Below are positions 1-5,127 of a stretch of 5,127 nucleotides of DNA, one piece after another (positions within the stretch are counted from its first letter, which is position 1; every line of letters starts with the position of its first letter). Location: the NCBI GenBank assembly GCA_021785235.1, contig JAJYGB010000490.1, forward strand, positions 1 through 5,127, written 5' to 3'. Below the pieces are notes generated by a model. It searched no databases. It was not told the origin of the DNA and saw only the letters and a list, made by a program, of their open reading frames with translations. The stretch comes from Bacteroidota bacterium. Lineage in GTDB: Bacteria; Bacteroidota; Kryptoniia; Kryptoniales; JAKASW01. The position numbers and the translations under genes are program-made.

Positions 1-360
1 GTGGTTTCTTCCCATGAGTGAAGCGAAGTCGTCGCGCGGGATGTAAAGAGCCGACGAGTCCTCGATGGCCTGAGCACAGGAAGAGTAGAAATGCGACCCT
101 GAGAAGAGATATGACTCAGCAAAACTCCTGTAGGGCTCCAGCGTGCTGAGGACAACCTCCTCGCTGTCTCCCTTAAGCTTGTAAACTTTCACGGAACCGG
201 TCAACAGGACGTAAAAACCCGAAAAGGGTTCGCCCTCGAGAAATATTATCTGACCTTTCTTGAACTTCCTGGTCTTTGAAATGCCGGTAATGAGTTTAAG
301 CTCGTTGGGAGAAAGTTTCGTGAAAAGCGGCACGTCGTGAAGTGTATGCTTTTGTTCCAT
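1..360 (-). CDS. Crp/Fnr-family transcriptional regulator, N-terminal part (cut by left edge)
   Basis: Reading left from the ATG at 360-358 gives 120 residues (MEQKHTLHDVPLFTKLSPNE...) with no stop before the window ends. This is the cyclic-nucleotide-binding-like beta-barrel of the Crp/Fnr family: the PLFTKLSPNEL entry helix (11-21), KKGQIIFLEGEP (34-45), FYVLLTGSVKVYKL (49-62), then FAESYLF (80-86) and a terminal ALYIPRDDF (104-112). The dimerisation helix and DNA-binding helix-turn-helix would lie beyond the left edge. There is no N-terminal cysteine cluster, so it is not an Fe-S FNR. Aligned to E. coli CRP, the effector-loop glutamate is kept (Glu82) but the phosphate-binding arginine position is Tyr92. 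This FAEs.lF....Y..sA.A pattern is closer to DNR/NnrR-type sensors, so cAMP binding is doubtful. An AGAGG lies two bases before the ATG, closer than ideal. The family call is secure; ligand and targets are unknown. Confidence 0.9.
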   Translation of the reverse strand, partial: MEQKHTLHDVPLFTKLSPNELKLITGISKTRKFKKGQIIFLEGEPFSGFYVLLTGSVKVYKLKGDSEEVVLSTLEPYRSFAESYLFSGSHFYSSCAQAIEDSSALYIPRDDFASLMGRNH

Positions 361-457
361 TGCCTCTTGTCTGTCGGAAATGTTCTCGGACTCTAACTCT
401 ATTTGCCGGGGATGGGTTCCCGGGGCAGTACTCGTTTCAAAATATCTTAGGCTAAAG

Positions 458-485
458 AATTTATGGGCAAACGAGAGAAGTTCAA
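458..485 (-). promoter_or_regulatory. Possible sigma70-like promoter of the Crp/Fnr gene
   Basis: On the minus strand TTGAAC (485-480) and TAAATT (463-458) are separated by 16 bases, each matching four of six consensus positions. Transcription would start near 451 and give a leader of about 90 nt containing the CCGGG/CCCGG hairpin at 406-423. The assignment is weak. A Bacteroidota-type promoter (TTTG with TAnnTTTG) is only approximated nearby by TATTTTG. Confidence 0.3.
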
Positions 486-698
486 ACGGGAATATGCCAC
501 ACTGAGCGCGGGGTCACATGAGCACTGAATGGCCGCCGGGTACTGATATTTCGGTGAAGATCCCTCGTCCGTGCGGATTGCACCCGACGGAATTGCAGAA
601 AGAGGAACCACCCGGACTCAGTCTCGGACCGGGATTCGAAGCTTGTGCCGGGCAACTTTTCTACCCGACCAATGAGCCTGCCGCTCCTCCCTCAGGCT

Positions 699-725
699 AA
701 AACGCGGCACCTGTTCAAGTGTCGC
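699..725 (-). terminator. Probable intrinsic terminator of the fni-ptsI operon
   Basis: Five bases after the ptsI stop codon the minus strand reads GCGACACTT-GAAC-AGGTGCCGC followed by G and TTTT. The nine-position stem has one A/C mismatch and one G-T wobble and is closed by a four-base loop. The T tract is short, so termination may be partial. Its placement directly after the last gene supports the call. Confidence 0.5.
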
Positions 726-730
726 TCCTA

Positions 731-2521
731 TTAATCCAGGTTCTCTTCGCTTACGCTAGTGTGGTAGATTCTCTCAAAACGTGTTTTCAGATAATCGGCC
801 AGCATCTTCTTGATCTCATCCGCTGAATCCATCTTCAGCAGTTGCCTCGCGAACTTACGGGCGCTCTTGTAGTTGGTGGCGCGGATGATCTTCTTTAGGA
901 CAGGAAGCATCGAGCTGACAGCGCTGAATTCATCGAGGCCCATACCGAGAAGCATTACGGTCGCCATCGGGTTCCCTGCCATCTCCCCGCACATCGCGAC
1001 TTTTATCCCGGCATCGTGACCGGAGTCTATAATCAGCTTGATGGTCCGCAGGACCGACGGGTGAAACTCTTCAAACATGTTGGCGACAAGCTCGTTTGTC
1101 CTGTCGACGGCGAGGAGGTACTGCGTCAAATCGTTCGTTCCGATGCTGAGGAAGTCGACATGCTTCGCGATTTCCCTGCTCATCAGCGCCGCGGACGGTA
1201 TCTCGATCATAACGCCCACTTCAATCTTCTTGTCGTAATTGATTCCTTCGGAGTCGAGCGACTTCTTCGCATCGGCGAGGAGCTCGTTCGCGCGGATTAC
1301 CTCTTCAAGGGTTGCCACCATCGGGTACATGATCTTGCATTTGCCCGAAGAGCTCGCCCTAAGTATTGCCCTGAACTGCTCCCTGAAGAGGTCGGGGCGA
1401 TCCAGCATCATACGAATCCCCCGCCACCCGAGAAACGGATTCTGCTCCGCATGGTCCTGCACAAACAACTTGTCGCCGCCTATGTCGAAGGTCCTGAAGA
1501 CCACTGCGTTGGGCCGCGCTTCCTCGACAGCTTTACGGAAGACTTCCGCCTGTTCCATCTCACCGGGTATCGCGTCGGAATCGATTATGAGCGGTTCCGT
1601 CCTGAAAAGCCCGATTCCGTCGGCGCCGTGCGGTTTGAGGAGAGGGAGTTCCTCGAGAAGCTCGATGTTCGCTTCAACGGATACTCTCCTGCCGTCCGTA
1701 GTCAGCGCGGGTTCGCCGGCCTCAGACATGAGCTCGGTGTCGAGCTGTTCGCACCATTTCTTCCGGTCCCTGAACTTCTTAAGCGTACTCTCGGTGGGAT
1801 TAATTATAATGACGCCGCGATAGCCGTCGAGTATAAGCTCGATGCCGTCGCTGACGTGCTTGGTGGCTTCCTTCAGTCCAACGACAGCCGGAATCCCGAG
1901 AGAGCGGGACAAAATCGAGGCATGGGATCGCGCCCCGCCGAAATCGCTGACATAACCGAGCACGGCATTGCGGCTGAGGAGAACGGCGTCCGCAGGCGTA
2001 AGCTCGCTGGTGACAACTATGGGCGTCCCTTCGAACCTGGACTTCAGCTTCGCCTCCGCAAGGTTCCGCAGGATTCTGTTCTTGCAGTCTTCGATCTCCA
2101 TCGCTCGCTGCTTAAACATCTCGTTGCTGCTCCGACGAAGCTGCTCGACCTGCTTCGAAAATTCAGTGGACACGACAAACTCCGCGTTCTTCTTGTTCCT
2201 CACTATCTTATGCTTAACTCCGTCAAAGAATACCGGGTCCGACAATATGAGAAGCTGCGCCTCAAATATCCTTGCTTTGTCGTCGCCTATTTTTTCCCTG
2301 GCGGTATGGTATACTTTCTCAAGCTCATAAGTCGAGCGCTCGATGGATTTCTGAAGCCTTTCGAGCTCCACCGCCGAGTCCGCGACGGTTTTTTCCTCGA
2401 CGACGATGCCGTCTTTTTTCAGCACAAGGACTTTTCCGATAGCAATCCCGGGGGACGCGCCAACGCCCCGAAGGACAAGTTCCTCGACGGTACCGGGATG
2501 CGCGACGGGTTCAGAGCTCAT
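731..2521 (-). CDS. ptsI: Phosphoenolpyruvate-protein phosphotransferase (PTS enzyme I)
   Basis: This cytoplasmic enzyme autophosphorylates from PEP and passes the phosphate to HPr, the first step of the phosphotransferase system. The 596-residue product (E. coli 575) has all three parts: the N-terminal HPr-binding helical domain (about 15-145); the swivelling phosphohistidine domain with GGARSHASILSRSLGIPAVVG-type motif and active His200; and the C-terminal PEP-binding barrel with GLFRTE (Arg307), FRTFDIGGDK (Arg343), NPFLGWRGIR, IEIPSAAL (Glu440), GTNDLTQY (Asn463/Asp464) and MCGEMAGNP with catalytic Cys511. RTEP replaces the usual RTEF/RTEA-like motif, which is minor. I chose the ATG at 2521 because AGAGGG lies four bases upstream and the frame overlaps ptsH by only 11 nt. 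A start at 2584 would add a basic tail lying wholly inside ptsH. Even so, about 14 residues precede the usual N terminus (LRGVGASPGIAIG). It is the last gene of the operon. The family is certain. Confidence 0.97.
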   Translation of the reverse strand: MSSEPVAHPGTVEELVLRGVGASPGIAIGKVLVLKKDGIVVEEKTVADSAVELERLQKSIERSTYELEKVYHTAREKIGDDKARIFEAQLLILSDPVFFDGVKHKIVRNKKNAEFVVSTEFSKQVEQLRRSSNEMFKQRAMEIEDCKNRILRNLAEAKLKSRFEGTPIVVTSELTPADAVLLSRNAVLGYVSDFGGARSHASILSRSLGIPAVVGLKEATKHVSDGIELILDGYRGVIIINPTESTLKKFRDRKKWCEQLDTELMSEAGEPALTTDGRRVSVEANIELLEELPLLKPHGADGIGLFRTEPLIIDSDAIPGEMEQAEVFRKAVEEARPNAVVFRTFDIGGDKLFVQDHAEQNPFLGWRGIRMMLDRPDLFREQFRAILRASSSGKCKIMYPMVATLEEVIRANELLADAKKSLDSEGINYDKKIEVGVMIEIPSAALMSREIAKHVDFLSIGTNDLTQYLLAVDRTNELVANMFEEFHPSVLRTIKLIIDSGHDAGIKVAMCGEMAGNPMATVMLLGMGLDEFSAVSSMLPVLKKIIRATNYKSARKFARQLLKMDSADEIKKMLADYLKTRFERIYHTSVSEENLD

Positions 2522-2777
2522 CGAACCCTCTGTTGAAGAAATCGACCAACGAGGCAAGCGCCGCCGCTTCGTCTTCACCCTCAAAGATCAGCAATATCCT
2601 GGCTCCTTCCTCGGCCGCGAGTGTCATGACACCTATTATGCTCTTCCCGTTCACTCGATAGCCATCCCTTTCGAGATAGAAATCCGACTTGAACTTCGCC
2701 GCGAGCTTGACCAGCGAAGCGGCGGGGCGGGTGTGGAGCCCGAGGCGGTTCTTTACTACTACTTCCTGTTGGACCAT
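2511..2777 (-). CDS. ptsH: Phosphocarrier protein HPr
   Basis: This 88-residue cytoplasmic phosphocarrier receives phosphate from enzyme I on a histidine and passes it to EIIA proteins or regulatory targets. The active-site motif NRLGLHTRPAA (10-20) carries His15 followed by Arg17. The regulatory motif NGKSIIGVM (43-51) carries Ser46, the position phosphorylated by HPr kinase/phosphorylase in Firmicutes and other HprK-bearing lineages. Length and order match canonical HPr (85-90 residues). The ATG at 2777 has AGGGA three bases upstream. The stop lies 11 nt inside the ptsI start, so the two are probably translationally coupled. Upstream, 59 nt separate it from the polyprenyl synthase gene. I cannot tell from this window whether the partner is a sugar EII complex or a purely regulatory chain. 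Identification is secure. Confidence 0.97.
   Translation of the reverse strand: MVQQEVVVKNRLGLHTRPAASLVKLAAKFKSDFYLERDGYRVNGKSIIGVMTLAAEEGARILLIFEGEDEAAALASLVDFFNRGFDEL
2526..2531 (-). promoter_or_regulatory. Ribosome binding site that sets the ptsI start
   Basis: AGAGGG on the minus strand sits four bases before the ATG at 2521, inside the last codons of ptsH. It supports the 596-residue enzyme I over the longer 617-residue reading. Confidence 0.6.
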
Positions 2778-2806
2778 GCATCCCTAATATTTTTGAATTA
2801 CCCGAT

Positions 2807-2828
2807 GGCAGGCAAAATGCATACTGCC
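2807..2828 (-). other. Small stem-loop between the polyprenyl synthase gene and ptsH
   Basis: GGCAG/CTGCC forms a 5-bp stem with a 12-base loop within the 59-nt gap (2778-2836). No T tract follows on the minus strand, so it is not an intrinsic terminator. It might be an mRNA processing or stability element, or chance. Nothing else is evident in the gap except the ptsH ribosome binding site. Confidence 0.25.
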
Positions 2829-2836
2829 GACCGCCA

Positions 2837-3817
2837 TCAAAATGTTCTCTGCACGAGTGAATTTGCAAGTTCGACCAGCGCATCTTTTCCTTCGGACTCC
2901 TTCAGTGCTTCGAGACTGGACAACGCACTCTCAGTGTACTCCGAGACTTCCTCTTTCGCCGCGTCGAACACGCCCCCCTCACGGTAGGCATTCCGAACCG
3001 CGTCGACATCATGCTCGGTCACGGACGTCTTTCCATAGGCGGCGTTGACAACAGCGATTCGTTTTGCATCCAATGACTGCTGCGCCTCCAGAAACATATA
3101 GTTCTTCTTCTTCTCTATTATATCGAGACCGCGCGGCTTCCCGAATCTCTCGGCATCGCCTTCGAGGTCGAGCATGTCGTCGAGAATCTGAAAAGCGATG
3201 CCCAGGTTAAGCCCAAACCTGCCGAGCATATCGACTTCTTCGCGCGTACCGCCTCCGAGCAAACCACCGAGCTGACCGGCGGCCATGAGCAGGGCTCCGG
3301 TCTTCTTGGCAATCATGTTAATGTAATCAGGCATGCTCGAGCGACCCAGTTTGCTCAGGCTTTCGTCGAGCGCCTGCCCGTCGCAGACCTGCTTAACGCC
3401 TTCGTTGAATACTCGAAGGCTGTCGCGGAGATGGTCCCCGCTGCACTTCTCGAGACAGTCGTAGGCGAGTGCCATCATCTGATCACCGACAAGTATCGCC
3501 GTGTTGACGCCGCTGGTAACATGAACCGTCAACTTGCCACGGCGGGTATCGGCGTTGTCCATGATGTCGTCGTGGACAAGCGTGAAATTGTGAAGTATCT
3601 CTATAGCCGCCGCGCCGTGGAGCACATCGTCGCAGTACTTCCCTACGGCTTCGGCCGCCAGGATTGTGAGAAGCGGCCTGACACGTTTCCCGCCCATCGA
3701 GAAAACATACCCTATGCTCTCTCTCAGAGGCGAGTCCGGCACCAAAAGCAGTGACCTATCAAGCTCTTCCTCAATCAGCAGTCGATATTTCACCGTTGAC
3801 TCGCTGAATTTACTCAA
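2837..3817 (-). CDS. Trans-polyprenyl diphosphate synthase (short-chain type, FPP/GGPP-like)
   Basis: This 326-residue class I trans-prenyltransferase condenses IPP with allylic diphosphates in the cytoplasm. Visible motifs: GGKRVRP (42-48, IPP/diphosphate binding); the first aspartate-rich motif DDIMD (83-87) followed by RRGK (92-95); KKTGALL (171-177); and the second aspartate-rich motif FQILDDMLD (209-217). The residue five places before the first aspartate motif is Phe78, where long-chain synthases such as IspB carry a small residue. Bulk there normally limits the product to about C15-C20, so I predict FPP or GGPP rather than a quinone side chain, and give no gene symbol. The start is TTG at 3817, overlapping the fni stop by four bases (TTGA), with only a weak AGG seven bases upstream. 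A GTG at codon 9 (3793) is the alternative. It sits directly downstream of the isomerase that supplies its substrates. Confidence 0.95.
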   Translation of the reverse strand: MSKFSESTVKYRLLIEEELDRSLLLVPDSPLRESIGYVFSMGGKRVRPLLTILAAEAVGKYCDDVLHGAAAIEILHNFTLVHDDIMDNADTRRGKLTVHVTSGVNTAILVGDQMMALAYDCLEKCSGDHLRDSLRVFNEGVKQVCDGQALDESLSKLGRSSMPDYINMIAKKTGALLMAAGQLGGLLGGGTREEVDMLGRFGLNLGIAFQILDDMLDLEGDAERFGKPRGLDIIEKKKNYMFLEAQQSLDAKRIAVVNAAYGKTSVTEHDVDAVRNAYREGGVFDAAKEEVSEYTESALSSLEALKESEGKDALVELANSLVQRTF

Positions 3818-4878
3818 CCGGCAACCTGCACTATTTTCGCCCTCTTAAGCTGACTCACGTTCTTACTTCCTGTCAGGAACATCACACCCTTCAGCTCCTC
3901 GACCCAGTTATCAAATTCCTTAATCAACCCTTCCGTCCCTTCTTTGTCGAGAGCCTTCAGGAAGGGTTGGGCGCCCGCGCACAGGTCTGCGCCAAGCGCT
4001 ATCGACTTCGCGACATCGATGCCGTCCCGGATACCGCCTGAGGAGATCAGTTTTATCTTCTTACGCGACGGAAGCGCATTCACCTGTCGAAGAGCCTCCG
4101 CGGTCGGGATGCCCCAGTTCCAGAACTTCCTGCCGATCCGCCTGTCGTCACTTCTCAACGTCTCGATTGCGGCCCAGCTCGTTCCTCCGGCTCCGGACAC
4201 ATCTATAGCGGAGACTCCCGCTTCGATAAGCCGCCTCGCGGTCGCGGCACCGATCCCGGCCCCCGTCTCCTTGACGATGATCGGAATCTTAAGCACGCGG
4301 ACGAGCTGCGAAATGCCTTTCAGCACGCCGCGGAAATTCCTGTCGCCCTCAGGCTGTATGAATTCCTGGAGCGCGTTAAGATGGACCGCGAGAGCGTTCG
4401 CCTCAACCATGTCGACAATCTTGCGGGCTTCCCTGACGGCAAGGCCGTCCGCCACCTGCGCGGCGCCTATGTTGCCCATAACGAAGATGTCCTTCGCGAC
4501 CCGGCGGACAACCCTGAACGACTCGAGATAGTCGCTGTTCAGGAGCGCCTGCCTCTGGCTGCCAACGCCCATCCCTATCTTCCTCTCTCTACAAAGTTCG
4601 GCGATAGCCGAGTTTATGCCGGCGGCCCGCTCGAATCCACCGGTCATCGATGAGACGATAATTGGGGCTGAAAACTCATGTGAGAAGAATCTGACGGCCG
4701 TGTCTATTTCCGGGAAATTTATTTCAGGGAGCGCGTTGTGGACAAACTCATATTTGTCGAGCCCCGTGGATTTCAAGTAGTCGATTTTCTCATTAAGAAC
4801 CAGATCGACGTGGCTTGATTTCCTCTTCGCAGTCTGGTCCATTCCCGCTAAGGCAGTTTCTCGTTTCGTGCTCGGCAT
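3814..4878 (-). CDS. fni: Type 2 isopentenyl-diphosphate delta-isomerase (FMN-dependent)
   Basis: This cytoplasmic flavoenzyme interconverts IPP and DMAPP using reduced FMN and Mg2+, and is unrelated to the type 1 (Nudix) isomerase. The 354-residue product (family about 330-360) begins with KRKSSHVDLVLN (18-29). It then shows the (beta/alpha)8-barrel motifs: NALPEI, SSMTGG (76-81), GVGSQRQAL, MGNIGAAQ, HLNALQE (166-172) with QPEGDR (175-180; substrate- and Mg-binding Gln/Glu), VKETGAG with Lys203, SGAGGT (228-233), SSGGIRDG (279-286) and AGAQPF (301-306) for FMN phosphate. I start at the ATG at 4878. A TTG nine bases upstream adds three residues, and an ATG at 4842 would give 342 residues; none has a good Shine-Dalgarno sequence, and the upstream bases are A/T-rich. 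It is the first gene of the operon and overlaps the synthase start by 4 nt. The exact start is uncertain; the identity is not. Confidence 0.95.
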   Translation of the reverse strand: MPSTKRETALAGMDQTAKRKSSHVDLVLNEKIDYLKSTGLDKYEFVHNALPEINFPEIDTAVRFFSHEFSAPIIVSSMTGGFERAAGINSAIAELCRERKIGMGVGSQRQALLNSDYLESFRVVRRVAKDIFVMGNIGAAQVADGLAVREARKIVDMVEANALAVHLNALQEFIQPEGDRNFRGVLKGISQLVRVLKIPIIVKETGAGIGAATARRLIEAGVSAIDVSGAGGTSWAAIETLRSDDRRIGRKFWNWGIPTAEALRQVNALPSRKKIKLISSGGIRDGIDVAKSIALGADLCAGAQPFLKALDKEGTEGLIKEFDNWVEELKGVMFLTGSKNVSQLKRAKIVQVAG

Positions 4879-4958
4879 GTGTATCAAAAAATAGCCCGAG
4901 GAGCGAAAATAAGCAAGGTTGGGAGGATTTGATCACCGTAGAATTCATTGACTCGCGT

Positions 4959-4988
4959 TTTCTAAAGTCAGATCCTTCTTTCTTTCAA
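4959..4988 (-). promoter_or_regulatory. Candidate promoter of the fni-ptsI operon
   Basis: On the minus strand TTGAAA (4988-4983, five of six matches) is followed after 18 bases by TAGAAA (4964-4959, four of six). Transcription would start near 4952, leaving a leader of about 73 nt. The -35 element lies inside the dyad at 4971-4993. Confidence 0.4.
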
Positions 4989-4993
4989 GGATC
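4971..4993. repeat. Perfect 7-bp inverted repeat (possible operator)
   Basis: GATCCTT (4971-4977) and AAGGATC (4987-4993) are perfect inverted copies separated by nine pyrimidine bases (CTTTCTTTC). The dyad covers the candidate fni -35 box and lies about 23 bases upstream of the -35 box of the divergent gene, where a dimeric regulator could act on both. It is not followed by a T tract on the plus strand. Operator function is inferred from position only. Confidence 0.45.
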
Positions 4994-5015
4994 GAAAGGC
5001 AGGCCCTGGTAGGTG

Positions 5016-5044
5016 TTGATGGTTTGCCGAATGACACATGTAAT
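5016..5044 (+). promoter_or_regulatory. Candidate sigma70-type promoter for the right-edge gene
   Basis: TTGATG (5016-5021, four of six) and TGTAAT (5039-5044, five of six) are spaced by exactly 17 bases. Transcription would begin near 5051, just upstream of a strong ribosome binding site and ATG, which makes a consistent start arrangement. Confidence 0.5.
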
Positions 5045-5057
5045 TCAGCAGAACATT

Positions 5058-5063
5058 GGGAGG
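5058..5063 (+). promoter_or_regulatory. Strong Shine-Dalgarno sequence for the right-edge gene
   Basis: GGGAGG lies seven bases before the ATG at 5071. It is the best ribosome binding site in the window and the main reason for calling a gene start here. Confidence 0.65.
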
Positions 5064-5070
5064 CACAGTC

Positions 5071-5127
5071 ATGAGTGGAACTACGATCATCGTAAACAAA
5101 ACTATCCCAATCTGTTCAACCCGACGA
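5071..5127 (+). CDS. Start of an unidentified protein (cut by right edge)
   Basis: Nineteen open codons (MSGTTIIVNKTIPICSTRR) run to the window end after a strong GGGAGG ribosome binding site and a plausible -35/-10 pair. It is transcribed divergently from the fni operon. The fragment is too short to show a domain, signal peptide or membrane segment, and I do not recognise it. That it is a gene start is likely from its signals; function is unknown. Divergent placement over a shared control region could mean co-regulation with the isoprenoid/PTS operon, but this is only positional inference. Confidence 0.55.
   Translation, partial: MSGTTIIVNKTIPICSTRR

Larger units (their letters stand above)
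361..730. other. Intergenic region rich in inverted repeats; no convincing gene
   Basis: This 370-base gap separates the stop of ptsI from the start of the Crp/Fnr gene; both are on the minus strand. The left part (about 425-500) is AT-richer and carries a candidate promoter. The right part (about 530-700) is GC-rich and full of short stems: CCGGG/CCCGG (406-423), TCCGT-G-CGG/CCG-ACGGA (568-591, an 8-bp stem with one bulged G), CCCGG/CCGGG (611-633), CGGG/CCCG (649-667) and AGCCTG/CAGGCT (675-698). A 60-codon plus-strand frame (518-700) has a poor start context and a Pro/Gly-rich low-information product, so I do not call it. No tRNA, SRP RNA, RNase P, tmRNA or riboswitch class that I recognise fits. 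It could be a small structured RNA or an interspersed repeat, but one copy cannot show that. Confidence 0.5.

Noticed and set aside
634..687. tRNA-like pieces on the minus strand: GGAGCGG, GCTC-ATTGGTC-GGGT and TTCGAAT
   Set aside because: The D-arm and T-loop resemblance is suggestive, but the T stem does not pair, there is too little room for an anticodon arm plus variable loop, and no acceptor stem forms. At most a decayed fragment, quite possibly chance.
518..700. A 60-codon plus-strand frame in the intergenic region
   Set aside because: Pro/Gly-rich product without recognisable features, weak start context, and complete overlap with the hairpin cluster. A real small protein cannot be excluded but is not supported.
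1016..2536. A 506-codon open frame on the plus strand opposite ptsI
   Set aside because: It lies wholly antisense to a gene with every enzyme I catalytic motif. Its product has no recognisable domain and no supporting start signals; it is a codon-bias shadow.
2522..2584. A longer enzyme I start at 2584 (617 residues)
   Set aside because: The extra 21 residues are encoded entirely inside ptsH, form a basic low-conservation tail, and the start lacks a better ribosome site than the ATG at 2521.
2778..2836. An internal promoter for ptsH (TTGCCT-N17-AAATAT)
   Set aside because: Only four and three of six consensus matches, and the start point would fall on the ribosome binding site.
4815..5012. 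A 65-codon plus-strand frame over the fni start
   Set aside because: It runs antisense into fni and through the candidate divergent control region, with no ribosome site and no recognisable product.

Overview
The window looks like ordinary bacterial chromosome of intermediate-to-high GC content, with genes packed mainly on the minus strand. The best taxonomic clue is the prenyl synthase motif HNFTLVHDDIMDNADTRRG, which from memory resembles enzymes of the Bacteroidota/Chlorobiota/Ignavibacteria (FCB) group. The A/T-rich, weak-SD start of the isomerase gene fits that too. This placement is an inference, not a search result.

Layout from left to right: the N-terminal half of a Crp/Fnr-family regulator (minus, cut by the left edge); a 370-base hairpin-rich intergenic stretch (361-730) holding a probable terminator for the operon to its right and a possible promoter for the regulator; then a minus-strand four-gene block transcribed right to left: type 2 isopentenyl-diphosphate isomerase (fni, 4878-3814), trans-polyprenyl diphosphate synthase (3817-2837), HPr (ptsH, 2777-2511) and PTS enzyme I (ptsI, 2521-731). 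The first two genes overlap by 4 nt (TTGA), a 59-nt gap follows, and ptsH and ptsI overlap by 11 nt, so the block reads as one operon. It ends at a stem-loop plus T4 right after ptsI. To the right is a 192-base divergent control region with a candidate promoter on each strand and a perfect 7-bp dyad, then the first 19 codons of an unidentified plus-strand gene.

Function: the isomerase interconverts IPP and DMAPP, and the synthase condenses them into a longer allylic diphosphate (predicted C15-C20). Enzyme I takes phosphate from PEP and passes it to His15 of HPr. No sugar permease or EIIA is in view, so the PTS pair may be regulatory or may serve EII genes elsewhere. HPr also keeps a Ser46 of the HPr-kinase type. 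The regulator's effector pocket looks DNR/NnrR-like rather than cAMP-binding.

I found no mobile element, CRISPR array, functional tRNA or rRNA, and no clear new system. The points most worth a second look are the isoprenoid-PTS operon, the regulator's altered effector pocket, the divergent control region and the structured intergenic stretch.
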